64,000 nucleotides of DNA from Tamarix chinensis (Eukaryota > Streptophyta > Magnoliopsida > Caryophyllales > Tamaricaceae). Positions 47,634 through 58,519 of the stretch are shown here, piece after piece. The position numbers were made by a program, and so were the translations under genes. The stretch lies in the NCBI GenBank assembly GCA_030549775.1, contig CM060171.1:751501-815500 (forward strand), written 5' to 3'. Numbering within the stretch: the first letter of the stretch is position 1; each line of letters starts with the position of its first letter. A model generated the notes under the pieces. That model was not told where the DNA came from. It did no database searches and worked only from the letters and a program-made list of their open reading frames with translations.

Positions 47634-49195
47634 GACATCTTAGTAATAATCCATTTCTAACTAATTTCAAAAGCAAGGGAGTTGATGGACATTACATATT
47701 ACTAATTTCATAGTTTTTCTAGCTATATGATTCCTTGCTTAGTTACAAAATGAAGAAGGTCGTCAACCATTTATAAATCTAAAGGTATACATATGTTTAG
47801 AGATGTGCATCTCTTTATATATATATTAGTTCAATGTAAGAATTATTCTAATGTCAAAAATGTGTTACAAGTTACTAGCTAATTCGGATGGATGGCTAAA
47901 AAAATTTATTATAAGTTATGTAGGGTTATTTGCTTGAGAATGTTGTTACTGATCCAAATATTGAACCAATATATGCAAACCCATTTATCCATGGAACGGG
48001 TTTTAAGGCAATCATATAAGCATGTTGGCAAATTGTTTTTGAAAAAAATAATTAGGATAAGAATACAGACAAGTACTTACATACTAAACTAGCATCTTTC
48101 GAATTAAGCTGTAAGAGTTGACCAATCAAGATTATAGTATAAGTTTATTAATAGGAGCTTAATTAATTGCTTGTACCTACTGAGTAAGTTCAATCATACC
48201 AAGCAATCAATTAAATTTCTACAGAAATGGGAAACACAACCTAAATCATACATACATACATACATATATATATAACAACTAAGGAGCTGAGTATGTAGCT
48301 CTTTTAGAATCCATCTTAACAAACAAACATTGGCAAGTAGCACTTCAAGTACAAGATCAGTCACAATAGGATAACAAGCCTTTGAATCCTCTTCCTCTGC
48401 ACTACTTTTCAGGCCAAAGCAGATTTCTGTGGCACTAAATTATGAAATGATACTCCCTATATTCATTCAAAAAGTAGAAACAGGAGGAAAGGCTTCAAGC
48501 CTTATAATTGCTGAAGGTTTTTGGGAAAGGGGTTGTAGAGCTTTTTATACAGATTTCGTTATTACACTACTTAATCCCACTTCAGACAAAACCCCTAATT
48601 TTGTAAATCCCAATTCATACCAGTTGATCAATTCATACAATTCAGGTAACAAATTTAGGATAAGACACACACATAAATTGGATGTAAATTTGCCGAAGGA
48701 CAAATACAAAAGCAAGCTTTTCCTAATTTTGATGCAAGTACATGTGTTTGATCATAAGTTTCCTCCGTAAATGTATTGGTGCAGTTCTCACATTTTTGAG
48801 AACCAAATTTTAAGTTTGCAAAACAAATTAAAAAAAGATCTAGAACCATAAACATATATAAATAATTCTAGCTACTTGTATTGAGAATTCGTCAGGTTAT
48901 GGGATCGCAAACATCGGAATAGAAACTGAGGGAAAACAAAGAGATAAAATGAGGGAAATACAACTTCCAAGTGGAAGATTATTCCATGATAAAGTAGATT
49001 GAAGAACAAGGGGTTAGCGCTGTACGATTCTCGTCGAATTACAACAATCAAAACAATTGAAAAGAAGAGACAGACTCAAAATACAATGAATAAAACTTGA
49101 AGTCGACTTACAATGACACTTAACAGTGACAAATTGTGAGGGAGTAATAGATGCCATAATCTCACCTAGTCTTGAACGAGAAAGGAAAGGAATAT
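47634..49195. other. Unassigned low-copy-looking spacer
   Basis: AT-rich sequence without LTR-family features. It has a (CATA)n/(TA)n stretch at about 48249-48274 and a 113-codon plus-strand frame (48429-48770) with no recognisable domain. Text at 48645-48700 (GGTAACAAATTTAGGAT...TTGCCGAAGG) resembles 54546-54600, right of the Reina-like element. It could hold exons of a decayed host gene, but I cannot identify one. Confidence 0.4.
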
Positions 49196-49200
49196 GTAAC

Positions 49201-49559
49201 TGATACGAGCTACAGTTGTATAGAATTGAGTGTAGTAGTGTCTTTGGGTTGGGTTGTATTGTAATTATAGTAGTCCAATGTGCAGCTGAGACTTTCTCTA
49301 TTAATGTGTGGTTATGATGTACTGACGCGTATGCAAGTTTTTCCCTGATAACTAACAGTAGTTAGTCGAGTATATGGCTGGTGCGTCTAGGGAAAATTGG
49401 GATGAAAATATACTACTCAATTCCACCTGACCTATCTCTTCTCTCTTGACTGAATATTCTCTCTCGTTCTCGAAGCTCATTCTCTGGTATTGAGCTCCCT
49501 GGGCTTATAGGAACGCATACTGCAATGGTAATAGCTGCCACCATTGATCATCTCTATCA
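49201..49559 (+). repeat. 5' LTR of the Reina-like element
   Basis: 359 bp from TGATACGAGC to TCTCTATCA, with short inverted ends TGATA...TATCA. It is followed by one G and the primer binding site. It pairs with 54186-54546. Confidence 0.93.
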
Positions 49560-49560
49560 G

Positions 49561-49572
49561 TGGTATCAGAGC
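49561..49572 (+). other. Primer binding site (tRNA-Met) of the Reina-like element
   Basis: TGGTATCAGAGC, a perfect match to the usual initiator-tRNA-Met complement in plant retrotransposons, one base after the 5' LTR. Confidence 0.93.
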
Positions 49573-49587
49573 TAGTGATCTGCGACC

Positions 49588-50760
49588 ATGGCGGATGGCA
49601 CTCGGTTGAACGAAATCAGAAGGGACATGGAGCAACATAAGTAGTCGATGGAGCACTGGAAGTCATCAATGAGAGATGAGCTGAAACAACTATTGACAGA
49701 GACCCAGCAAGAGAATATGTCATGCCTGCGCACAATTCTCTCTCAAGCACAACCTACGACTAACCTACATCCATCATCGTCGAATTCACCACAGATGCCA
49801 GCAGGTCCAGTAGGAGAACCGTCTTCCCTATTGGGTAAGGATCTCGAGCAAGCACCACCACCCCTGTACTCGGGGAACCTATCCACAAATCCGTACCCAC
49901 AAAATGATCAATTCCAACACCACAATTCCCCGTCGGCCTATCAAATCCCCACTAGATTGGCGAGAGTGGAGTTCCCTAGATTTAACAGAGAAGATGTGTT
50001 GGGATGGATTTATCGAGCGAATCAATTCTTCGAAATGGACGGGACACCGGAGAACGGAAAGGTAAGTCTGGCTGCAATTCACTTAGAGGGACCAGCATTG
50101 CAGTGGCATCAAGCTTACCTGAAAACACGCCCCCACCTAATATGCCTCACATGGAGTGAGTATTCTAACTCTATTATTAATAGGTTTGACTCTACTCCGT
50201 ATGATGATCCTATGGCCGACCTCACTAACCTGAAGTAAACGGGGGAGTTGATGGAGTATCAAACCCGATTCGACTCTCTGCTTAAGAGGGTGAACCTACC
50301 GGAGGAATATGCTATCAGCTGCTTCCTGGGGGGTTGCTCCCTTCAATCCAAACACCTGTTCGAATGTTCAAACCCAAGTCCTTGAAGGATGCCTATAATC
50401 TAGCCAAGTTACAACAGGCATCCATTCAAGCCCAACCCAAAGATGCTAAACCCGCTACTAAACCCCCTATCCTTCCTAATCCGAGACTTGATGCAAGACC
50501 GATCAGCTACAATAGTAAACCACCATCGAATAATCCAACAGGGCAAAATGGGGAAACAGGGAGGGGCATGAGAACCTTGTCTCAGGCAGAGTCAGACGCC
50601 AAACGAGCACGTAATGAGTGTTTTTGGTGCTCAAAAAAATTCTACTAGGGTCATCGTTGTGGCCAGAGACAGATATTGGTGATGGAAGCTGAGGAGGAGG
50701 TGGAAGAGGAGGAGATAGATCAATTATCAGCTAAGGAGGTGGAGCCACTCTAAGAAGATA
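49588..50760 (+). pseudogene. gag region of the Reina-like element
   Basis: ATG at 49588 starts MADGTRLNEIRRDMEQHK, followed by a stop at 49642 and the open piece 49648-50235. That piece contains RVEFPRFNREDVLGWIYRAN and LEGPALQWHQAYLKT, the capsid-like core of plant Ty3 gag. A stop at 50236 and a single-base frameshift near 50328 follow. KPKSLKDAYNLAKLQQASIQ comes next, then the zinc knuckle CFWCSKKFY-stop-GHRC at 50614-50661. The particle protein would package element RNA in an intact copy. Stops at 50646 and 50752 further break it. Confidence 0.88.
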
Positions 50761-50774
50761 ACCCACAGATTTCG

Positions 50775-51230
50775 ATGCATGCATTAAGTGGGATTTCCAC
50801 CTTCCACATAATGAGGGTGACCAGCCATATCAAGAAAAAATCCATTAGCACCCTTATAGATAGTGGGTCTACTCACAATTTCCTTGATATCCAAATAGCC
50901 AAGCAGCTGGGTTGCCAACTGACCCCGATCCCATCCTTAGCAGTATCCGTGGCTGATGGTAGTGCCCTTCGCATCACTTTTATATATAGGGGTTTGAGCT
51001 GGAAATTAGCCAATTATGAATTCATTGGGGACGTGATGATACTACCATTGGGAGGCTGTGAAATGGTGTTGGGAGTTCAATGGTTGTCCACTTTAGGGAC
51101 GATCACTTGGGACTTCCAGAAACTGTCCATGGAATTTATGGTCCAGGGGCGAAGAATTGTGTTGAGGAGGTCGCGGGTGGGCAGGACCAAACAAGTAAAA
51201 GGAAGGGGGTGAGTAAGGCAATGGTTAAAA
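50775..51230 (+). pseudogene. Aspartic protease region of the Reina-like element
   Basis: LIDSGSTHNFLD places the catalytic DSG at 50859-50867. The downstream GGCEMVLGVQWLSTLG block is the usual end of the retropepsin-like domain. The protease would cut the gag-pol polyprotein. A frameshift near 51200 separates it from the reverse transcriptase frame. Confidence 0.88.
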
Positions 51231-52310
51231 ACCCAAAACACACGGTGGTTCAGTTGTGTTCCTTACAAATCAAAGATGGAAGAGAGAGTTATCCTACAAC
51301 TCTAACTTTGCCCCCAAGGGAGGCATTCTCAGAACAACAGAAGGAGTTATAGGAATTACTCAAGAAGTATGCGAAAGTCTTCAATACTCCTCTGGGCCTA
51401 CCCCCGGATAGGGCACTTGACCATAAGATAACCCTCAAGGCTAGCACAAATCCGATTAACCTCCGTCCTTACAGATATTCAGCTTTGCAGAAGGATGAGA
51501 TTGAAAAAATAGTGCATGAAATGCTACAAGCGGGTATCATCCAACCAAGCTCTAGCCCTTATTCCTCCCCCATTGTCTTGGTGAAGAAAAAAGACAATAG
51601 TTAGAGTTTGTGTGTGGATTACCGAGAACTGAACAAGAATACCATAAAAAATAAATTTCCCATACCAGTTATTGAAGAATTGCTGGAAGAATTGCATAGG
51701 GCTCAATATTTCTTCGAACTGGACCTTAAGTCAGGGTATCACCAAATAAAGATGCACCCCTTAGATGTTCATAAAACGGCATTCAAGACCCATGAAGGAC
51801 ACTATGAATACTTAGTCATGCCTTTTGGCTTGACTAACGCTCCATCCACTTTCTAAGCTCTCATGAACCAGGTTTTTAGGCCATACTTACGCAAGTTCAT
51901 CCTCGTTTTCTTTGATGACATATTAGTGTACAACAAGTCATGGGCTGAGCACCTACAACATTTGGAGTTCACCTTGCAGTCACTCCTCCATCATGTATTG
52001 TATGTTAGTGAGCACAAATGTACCTTTGGAGCGAAGAGTTTAGAATATCTGGGGCATATAGTGTCCAAGGAAGGGGTTGCTATTGATCCCAAGAAAATTG
52101 AAGCCGTTCAGTCATGGTCGTTCCCCACAAACCTAACCCAGCTAAGAGGGTTTTTGGGGTTGGCAGGTTATTATAGAAGGTTTGTGCAAGGTTATGGTAT
52201 GATTTGCAAACCCTTGACTGATATGCTTAATAAGAATAACTTTGTTTGGTCAACGAAAGCAAGAGATGCCTTCAAGCAGTTGAAGAAGGCCCTAACTACT
52301 ACACCAGTCC
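51231..52310 (+). pseudogene. Reverse transcriptase region of the Reina-like element
   Basis: Blocks: [88 protein letters not shown], then the catalytic box FFDD at 51908-51919 (family consensus Y/F-x-DD), and LRGFLGLAGYYRRFVQGY. Stops at 51350 (after QQKEL), 51602 and 51854 interrupt the frame. Each is one transition away from a Gln or Trp codon. Confidence 0.92.
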
Positions 52311-52700
52311 TGGGGCTCCCTAATTTCGCTAAAGACTTTGTTGTGGAGACTGATGCTTCTGCAGTAGGCATGGGCGCAGTGCTCATACAAGAAGGCCATC
52401 CTTTGGCCTATATTAGCAAGGCTTTCTTGGCTAAACACAAGGGACTCTTGGTATATGAAAAAGAGATGATGGTCATTCTGTTTGTAGTGGAGACATGGTC
52501 CCATTATTTAAGGGAGAGGCACTTCACCATCAGGACTAACCATCAACCCTTGAAACATCTAAGAACTCAGAAAATCACCACCCCCTTCCAACAAAAATGG
52601 CTAGCTAAACTTATGCCCTTTGATTTTGAAATAGTGTACAAAAAAGGAAGAGAGAATGTGGTGGCAGATGCTTTGTCCAGGGTGCAGGGCATGGAGCTAT
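52311..52700 (+). pseudogene. RNase H region of the Reina-like element
   Basis: FVVETDASAVGMGAVLIQEG holds the first catalytic Asp (52351-52353). KEMMVILFVVETWSHYL and then TNHQPLKHLRTQK follow, with VADALSRV near 52665-52688. This part lies in the longest open piece (51863-53002) and is intact at the residue level as far as can be read. It would degrade the RNA strand during reverse transcription. Confidence 0.9.
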
Positions 52701-52859
52701 TTACCTTAGCAGTCTCTTCCATTCATAGTGGGTTGTTGGACGAAATTAAGGATAGTTGGAAGAGGGACTCCCATCTCCAAACAGTTATGAAGGATCTAAA
52801 GCTCAATCTGCAGAGCTGGCCCAAGTACCAATGGTCCCAAGGGTTGCTGAAGAGAAAAG

Positions 52860-53740
52860 GGAAGCTCATGGTTGGTGGAGGTGATGAGTTACAACAAAAC
52901 TTAATTGCATTATACCATGACACCCTAGGGGAAGTGCACTTAGGAGTTCAAGCAACCTTCAAACGGCTGTCATCCTTGTTATACCGGAAGGGCATGAAAA
53001 AATAGGTGAGGGAATATGTCCGGGCCTGTGAGACCTGCTAGAGAAACAAATATGACACTCAAGCACCAGGGGGGAAATCTAGCCCCTACCCATACCATCG
53101 GCTATTTGGGCTGAGATAAATATGGACTTCATTGAGGGCTTACCTAAATCTCATGGCAAGGATGTAATCATGGTGGTGATTGACAGTTTGAGCAAGTATG
53201 CTCATTTCATCGCTTTAAGTCATCCCTATATTGCATCAGTGGTGGCTGAGCTATTTATAAACAACATTTACCGCCTCCATGGGTTACTGCAAACAATCAC
53301 AAGTGATAGAGATCCGGTATTTATGAGTACATTTTGGCAGGAAATATTCAAGCAATAGGGGGTTCAATTACAGTTATCATCTTCTTACCACCCACAGATC
53401 GATGGTCAATCGGAAGTATTGAATCAGTGCTTAGAGGGTTATTTATGTTACATGACTAGGGATTTCCCGGGGGAGTGGAGCAAATGGCTTCCTTTGGCAG
53501 AATTTTGGTATAACTCCACATTCCATTCGGCATCCAATACCACTCCTTATGAAATTCTATATGGCCAGCCACCACCAATTCACCTTCCCTACTTCCTAGG
53601 TGATTCAATGGTAGTAGCGGTGGACAGGTCCTTGACAGTAAGGGAAACAAACCTCCAACTCCTCAAGCACCTCCTGTCGAAGGCTCAAGAATAAATGAAA
53701 CAGCAAGCAAACAAGCACCGGAGAGATAAGAACTTCTAGA
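52860..53740 (+). pseudogene. Integrase region of the Reina-like element
   Basis: The zinc-binding start has H...H (YHDTLGEVHLGVQATFKRLS) and ACETC (53021-53038). The catalytic core has MDFIEGLPKS, VVIDSLSKYAHF, TSDRDPVFMSTFWQEIF and YHPQIDGQSEVLNQ, containing the D, D and E of the DDE triad. Stops at 53003, 53039 and 53356, and a single-base deletion near 53090, break the frame. It would insert the DNA copy into the genome in an active element. Confidence 0.9.
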
Positions 53741-54153
53741 TCGGGGAGTGGGTCTATGTTAAACTACAACCGTACCAACAACACTCTTTGGCCCACTGGG
53801 CAGTGCACAAACTGTCACCTAGATACTATGGGCCTTACAAAATCATGGAAAGAATTGGAGCAGTGGCCTACAAAATGTTGTTACTAGGGCAAGCCACAGT
53901 CTATCTGGTGTTTCACGTGTCACTTCTGAAGAAACAGCATGGCCGAAGTCCAGTTCACTCTACTATGCCACCATACCGCACCTCTCCCGATCTGCTCTAC
54001 GTGCCAGTGGGCATTCTAGATAGAAGGTTTGTCAAAAGAGGGAATGCAGCTGCCACACAAGTGCTGATACAATGGTCTAATGGGACCCTAGAAGATGCAA
54101 CTTGGGAGTTCTACGATGATCTGAAGACGAAATTTCCTGACTTCAACCCTTGA
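53741..54153 (+). pseudogene. Integrase C-terminus with chromodomain-like end
   Basis: The open piece after the stop at 53738 has GEWVYVKLQPYQQHSL and YGPYKIMERIGAVAYKMLL, the GPY/F module. The element closes with GILDRRFVKRGNAAATQVLI followed by QWSNGTLEDATWEFYDDL, a chromodomain-like tail that in this group is thought to steer integration to certain chromatin. The stop is at 54151-54153. Confidence 0.82.
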
Positions 54154-54169
54154 GGTCAAGGGTCATTTT

Positions 54170-54182
54170 GGGGGGGGGGGGG
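54170..54182 (+). other. Polypurine run before the 3' LTR
   Basis: Thirteen consecutive G residues ending three bases before the 3' LTR. It marks the plus-strand priming site. The length of a G run this long may be unreliable in the assembly. Confidence 0.8.
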
Positions 54183-54185
54183 TAT

Positions 54186-54546
54186 TGATATGAGCTGCAG
54201 TTGTATAGAATTGAGTGTAGTAGTGTCGTTGGGTTAGGTTGTATTGTAATTATGGTAGTCCAATGTGCAGCTGAGACTTTATCTATTAATATGTGTAGTT
54301 ATGATGTACTGACGCGTAACCAAGTTTTTCCCTAATAACTAATAGTAGTTAGTCGAGTATATGGCTGACGCGTCTGGGAAAAATTGGGATGAAAATATAC
54401 TACTCAATTCCACCTGACCTATCTCTTCTCTCTCGACTGAATATTCTCTCTGGTTTTTGAAGCTCATTCTCTGGTATTGAGCTCTCTGGGCTTAAAGGAA
54501 CGCACACCGCAGTGGTAATAGCTGCCACCATTGATCATCTCTATCG
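54186..54546 (+). repeat. 3' LTR of the Reina-like element
   Basis: 361 bp from TGATATGAGC to TCTCTATCG. The terminal A of the 5' LTR is G here. It is directly followed by the duplication GTAAC. Confidence 0.93.
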
Positions 54547-54551
54547 GTAAC

Positions 54552-54849
54552 AAAATTAGGATGGAAAACATACCTAATCTGGACGAAAATTTGCCGGAGG
54601 CCAACCCCGAACTGAAGTTTGTGCTGGCTAAGTTATTTTTTTGAAGTTGGAATGACAACAAGCAAAGAAGCTGCGTCTGTTGGTGCAAAAACGAAGTGGA
54701 GCGCGTAGATTTCATGATGAGAAGCTGCGTGAATGACGGTTTGGCTGGTTGAGAAAATATTATCTCTTAGATGGCCCCGCCGTAGAAGAAAAGATGCCCT
54801 AGTCTCCTAACCAGATGGGGGTATTTTTGGAAAGTGAAGAGATTGGGGT
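54552..54849 (-). other. Possible first exon and promoter of a minus-strand gene
   Basis: On the minus strand an ATG at 54715 opens MKSTRSTSFLHQQTQLLCLL and runs to a good-looking splice donor GTATGT at about 54573-54578. TATATAAT lies about 140 bp upstream (54850-54857). No downstream exon was found, because the Reina-like element at 54546 occupies the would-be intron, and no domain is recognisable. It could equally be chance open sequence. Confidence 0.25.
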
Positions 54850-54857
54850 ATTATATA

Positions 54858-55604
54858 TAGAGCTGGCAATCGGGCGGGTCGGGTCACTATCGGATCGGGT
54901 AATATGATAATCGGGTCATATCGGTTTTGGATCATTTTGTCGGGTCGGGCTGGGTCGGGTTTAATTTGAATCAACTCAGTATCGGATAATTTCGGGTCAT
55001 TCTAAGCTCTCGGGCCGGGTCTGGTTGAGATTGGGTAGACTCGGATTCGGGTAAATTTGGGTTGTTCTAATTTCGGTTCGGGTTCGGATCGGGCTCGGTT
55101 GAGTTTGAATTATTATATTTTCGGGTTGAATTTAGATTGGATTTAGGTCATTTCATATTTGAGTCATGCTTGTGTCATTTTCTTTCTTTCTTTTTATTCC
55201 AAGATATTATTAAAAGCTAATTATTTTGAGATCATTTATTTTAATTTATCTTATTCAATTAAAAGTGAATTATTATATTAATTGTTTTGGGGCCTTATAA
55301 TTTTTTGTCATTATTTTATCTTTGGAGATGCATCTGACGTTTCAAATTTAAAAGTTTTCAAATCGTATCACTTTTCTTTTTATGTTAAGGTATAACTTAT
55401 AATTCAACTCCATTATTAGCTTGGTGATATTGAGTTCTAGTATTATTTTAAGTTTATATTATATTTATATCTTATACGCTCCTTACATGATATTAACTTA
55501 TAATAATCATTGATAATTATTAATAAATGAAGACTTCTAAGGTTGTACTTCTCATATTATTTTTAAAAGAGATTGATCACATCATATCAACATAATTTTA
55601 ATAA

Positions 55605-55637
<33 letters not shown>

Positions 55638-56577
55638 AAAAATAATGATAACAATAATAATAGTAATCAATGAATATCAATTATGGCAAAAATAATAATA
55701 ACAACATATTAGTTTTTTTATTATATATATTTTGATTAGATCATATCAAGCTAAATAAGATAAAAATTAGATAAAGTAAGTAATAATGACTATTATTGAC
55801 AAAAGACCAACTAATATTGACTTCTTACTATTTAACACTGTTGATGTAATAAAAAATATTAATCTTTAATTTTTATAATGAATAACTAACACTCTCACTC
55901 TAGATTTTTCCTACTTTCCTATGATGTTGTAGGTGCTATATTGCAAGGTATGGGCGTATATATATTAACATATAGTGTTCAAAGCTGCACTGTTATTATC
56001 TTATAGTACTAGATGGAATAATGGAAGTGAACTAATATTTAAATGGCATAGTAGTGTTTTTCTTTTTTTTTTCTCTACTTTTATTTCTATTGGTATCAAT
56101 GGATATTGTATTTCTATATACATAAGTGATATAAATTTTATGAAAGTATATTGTTTCTAGATTTTGATGTAAGTGATAGTATAGATTAGTTACACATCTA
56201 TATTATTTCATGTTTTATGAAGTTTTAAAAATTTTGAGTTATGGGTTAATGTTAATTTTTGGGTAGTACCAAGTTGAATCTTTATAGATTTATAATTTTT
56301 CAGATAATATTATATTTTGGATAAATAATGGATCGGGTCGGGTCATTTCGGATTTATAATTTTTTGGGTTATATCGGGTTTCGGATGAATAGCGGGTTAG
56401 GTCGGGTTTATTTCGGACTTATGATTTCTCGGATTATATAGGATATTGGATATGTATCGGATCGAGTCGGATAGGTTTCGGGTTTTTAATTACTCGGATA
56501 AAATTGAATCGAATTTCGAACGAATTGAATCAATATTTGTCGGATTTTTTGAGTTGGGTCAATTTTTGGCGGCTCTA
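54858..56577. mobile_element. Non-autonomous hAT element, 1720 bp
   Basis: Terminal inverted repeats TAGAGCTGGCAA (left) and TAGAGCCGCCAA (right, reverse complement) with a perfect 8-bp duplication ATTATATA (54850-54857 and 56578-56585). Both arms are built of degenerate CGGGTCGGGT/CGGATAT repeats (54870-55130 and 56325-56560) around an AT-rich core with (AAT)n at about 55606-55636. There is no transposase. The borders are exact. The insertion duplicated a TATA-like sequence in front of the plus-strand gene at 56881. Confidence 0.88.
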
Positions 56578-56585
56578 ATTATATA

Positions 56586-56880
56586 TAGTAATTGGGGTGG
56601 TCGTATATAGACTATAGTTCGCAGGTAAAAAGAAAGAAGAAAAAAAGAAAAGAAAAGAAAAAAGAAGAAGTAGAAAACAAGAAAATAAAAAGTATCTCCG
56701 ATCTGCTAGGTGCTGACATGGCATCGAGCTGCGCAACGACGGAATAATCTGGCAGCCCCTCATCCACTTGGATAAGAGAAAATCAACCGATCATGTTATA
56801 GATATTAGATAATATGTAACCTAGAAGAAAAAAGGCAAACAAGAGAAACGACCACATCCACAGATCCAAAATAGCTTCAA
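56586..56880 (+). promoter_or_regulatory. Upstream region of the PsbP-family gene
   Basis: 295 bp between the hAT duplication and the ATG. GGATAAGAG at 56770-56778 contains GATAAG, the I-box core often found in light-regulated plant promoters. TATA candidates are the duplicated ATTATATATAG at 56578-56588 and TTATAGATATT near 56796. The context before the start is TTCAAATGG. Confidence 0.45.
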
Positions 56881-57624
56881 ATGGCCACCATATTCTCTCC
56901 GTCAGCACTCCTTTCCGCCTCCTCTGCCACCGGAACAAACCCACAAAAACCACCCGAAACTCCATCAACCATTAAGCCGCCCTGCCTAACAATATCGGCC
57001 TCAAAACCGTCTCAAACCAGCTTGGCCGCCACCTTCACAGCAACAGCAGCCGCCGCATTACTCTTATCCACCACCCCGCCCTCGTTAGCCGACTCCCCAA
57101 CCGCTTACAGAATTTACTACGGCACAGCTGCAAGCGCCGCTAATTATGGCGGATACGGTGGCAATTCGAGCAAGAAGGATTCAGCTGAATATGTGTATGA
57201 TGTCCCGGATGGTTGGAAAGAAAGATTGGTGTCAAAAGTGGAGAAGGGAACTAATGGCACAGATAGCGAGTTCTACAACCCAAAGAAGAAAACTGAAAGA
57301 GAATATCTAACATTCCTTGCTGGGTTCAGACAGCTAGCACCGAAAGATGCTGTGTTGAACAACTTGGCATTGTCAGATGTGGAGCTGCAAGATCTTATTG
57401 CAAATGCAGAGACGGTGACAACAGAAGAGAGGAAGGACGATAAAGGACAGCTGTATTATGACTATGAGATCGATGCAGCCAGCGCTCATAGCTTGATTTC
57501 AGTAACTTGTGCCAAGAACAAGCTTTACGCTCATTTCGTAAACGCGCCTGCACCTGAATGGAGCAAAGATAAAGATATGTTGAGGCATCTACATGATTCA
57601 TTTAAAACTGTTGAATTGTATTAG
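56881..57624 (+). CDS. TL19: Thylakoid lumenal 19 kDa-type protein (PsbP family), chloroplast
   Basis: A single-exon frame of 247 codons. Residues 1-45 are Ser/Thr/Pro-rich with few acids, as in a chloroplast transit peptide. Residues 47-66 are Ala/Leu-rich and end in SLA-DS, a lumenal cleavage site after residue 70. The mature part of 177 residues fits a 19-kDa product. AYRIYYGTAASAANYGGYGG, YVYDVPDGWKERLVSKVEKG, EFYNPKKKTEREYLTFLAGF and KNKLYAHFVNAPAPEW match what I recall of the plant thylakoid lumenal 19-kDa protein, a PsbP-domain protein of the Mog1/PsbP/DUF1795 fold. Its biochemical role is not settled; it is a free lumen protein related to the PsbP extrinsic subunit of photosystem II. 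The frame is intact in a region of dead transposons, so it is probably an active gene. An AATAAA lies 41 bases after the stop. The family call is firm; the exact ortholog name is from memory. Confidence 0.93.
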   Translation: MATIFSPSALLSASSATGTNPQKPPETPSTIKPPCLTISASKPSQTSLAATFTATAAAALLLSTTPPSLADSPTAYRIYYGTAASAANYGGYGGNSSKKDSAEYVYDVPDGWKERLVSKVEKGTNGTDSEFYNPKKKTEREYLTFLAGFRQLAPKDAVLNNLALSDVELQDLIANAETVTTEERKDDKGQLYYDYEIDAASAHSLISVTCAKNKLYAHFVNAPAPEWSKDKDMLRHLHDSFKTVELY

Positions 57625-57664
57625 TCCACATTTTTGACACGAGTGGATGAGGTATATAGCATGT

Positions 57665-57670
57665 AATAAA
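57665..57670 (+). terminator. Polyadenylation signal of the PsbP-family gene
   Basis: AATAAA in GTAATAAAGG, 41 bases after the stop codon. Confidence 0.6.
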
Positions 57671-58047
57671 GGTATATGTCATGTAATAACATGTTCAACA
57701 GAATATTTTTTCGAATTCCTGTGCCGTAATATTCTACCTTTGTGTATTAATTAAAGAACTAGCAAAGCGGTTCTTACTATTATCATTATTTTTATTTAAT
57801 TGTATGCAACTCTGCAGCATTTTGGGGAACACATGACATACCCACGATTTTCTTAAATTGAAGAACCTTTTAACAGGCAGACCAACAATCTGCAACATTT
57901 TTTCTTTTTCCGGAAAGATATTCTCTTGTTGTGCAGTTGGTGCTCTCCCTCTCTCTCTCTGTCCACCGCTTTGCTGATCTTACCCCCGCCCCACCCCCCT
58001 AAAAAAGATTTTGCAGATCAATGAAATCTACCGCAGTCTCTTGAGAA
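57671..58047. other. 3' flank of the PsbP-family gene
   Basis: AT-rich, with a (CT)n stretch at about 57949-57960 and a C-run-rich stretch at 57980-58003. No gene seen. Confidence 0.6.
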
Positions 58048-58052
58048 GTTCT

Positions 58053-58505
58053 TGTTGGGTTTTTATCCAACAATTAGGCCCGTGAAAGATACGATTTGCG
58101 GGTTGTTGTATAAATTAAGTCCGTATATAAGTAATCGTATTTATATATAAATTATTAGATTTAATGTCTCTAATTAGATGTGGGCTTGTATGTATAGAGA
58201 TATTGAATATTTTAGTTTATTAATGAACCGAATTAGAATAACCCGATAGACAATATGTCATTTGTCTATATAAAAGACTGTGGTCCTTAGATCATACATA
58301 CTACGTCCTATTTGATTCTCATCAATCAAAAGAAAACCAACGTGTGTATGCCAGATCCAGAACACTGCAGTACTATTATTGTCCTGAATCTATCAATAAT
58401 TCCCACATTATGGATTCAAGTACGCTTCCACAATATATTATGTATTAATCTTAATAAATTAGCAGTTGATCCTATCAGATCCATCGATTATATATTATTC
58501 TATCA
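58053..58505 (+). repeat. 5' LTR of the copia element
   Basis: About 453 bp, TGTTGGGTTT to TTCTATCA. TATATAAAAGACTG near 58268 is a candidate TATA region. The sequence starts with an inverted TTGGGTTTTTATCCAA. Confidence 0.85.
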
Positions 58506-58507
58506 AT

Positions 58508-58519
58508 TAGTATCAGAGC
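58508..58519 (+). other. Primer binding site of the copia element
   Basis: TAGTATCAGAGC, one base off the usual TGGTATCAGAGC, two bases after the LTR end. Confidence 0.85.

Larger units (their letters stand above)
49201..54546 (+). mobile_element. Reina-like Ty3/gypsy chromovirus, complete but dead
   Basis: 5346 bp with two short LTRs, a primer binding site, gag-pol in the order gag-PR-RT-RH-INT, a chromodomain-like C-terminus, a polypurine run, and the 5-bp duplication GTAAC (49196-49200 and 54547-54551). The short LTRs (about 360 bp), total size and C-terminal ATWEFYDDLKTKFPDF fit the Reina lineage; lineage placement is from memory. The LTRs differ at roughly 25-30 positions by eye, so it is an old insertion. 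At least ten in-frame stops and three frameshifts inactivate it. Confidence 0.92.

Noticed and set aside
48429..48770. 113-codon plus-strand frame
   Set aside because: No domain, unconvincing composition, and no supporting signals. Left as unassigned spacer.
49201..54546. Possible integrated plant pararetrovirus, because of the protease-RT-RNase H order
   Set aside because: It has paired LTRs, a 5-bp duplication, an integrase after RNase H and a chromodomain-like tail. These define a Ty3/gypsy retrotransposon.
54858..56577. CGGGTCGGGT-rich text resembling a telomere-like or simple satellite
   Set aside because: It is bounded by TAGAGC inverted ends and an exact 8-bp duplication, so it is a hAT element.
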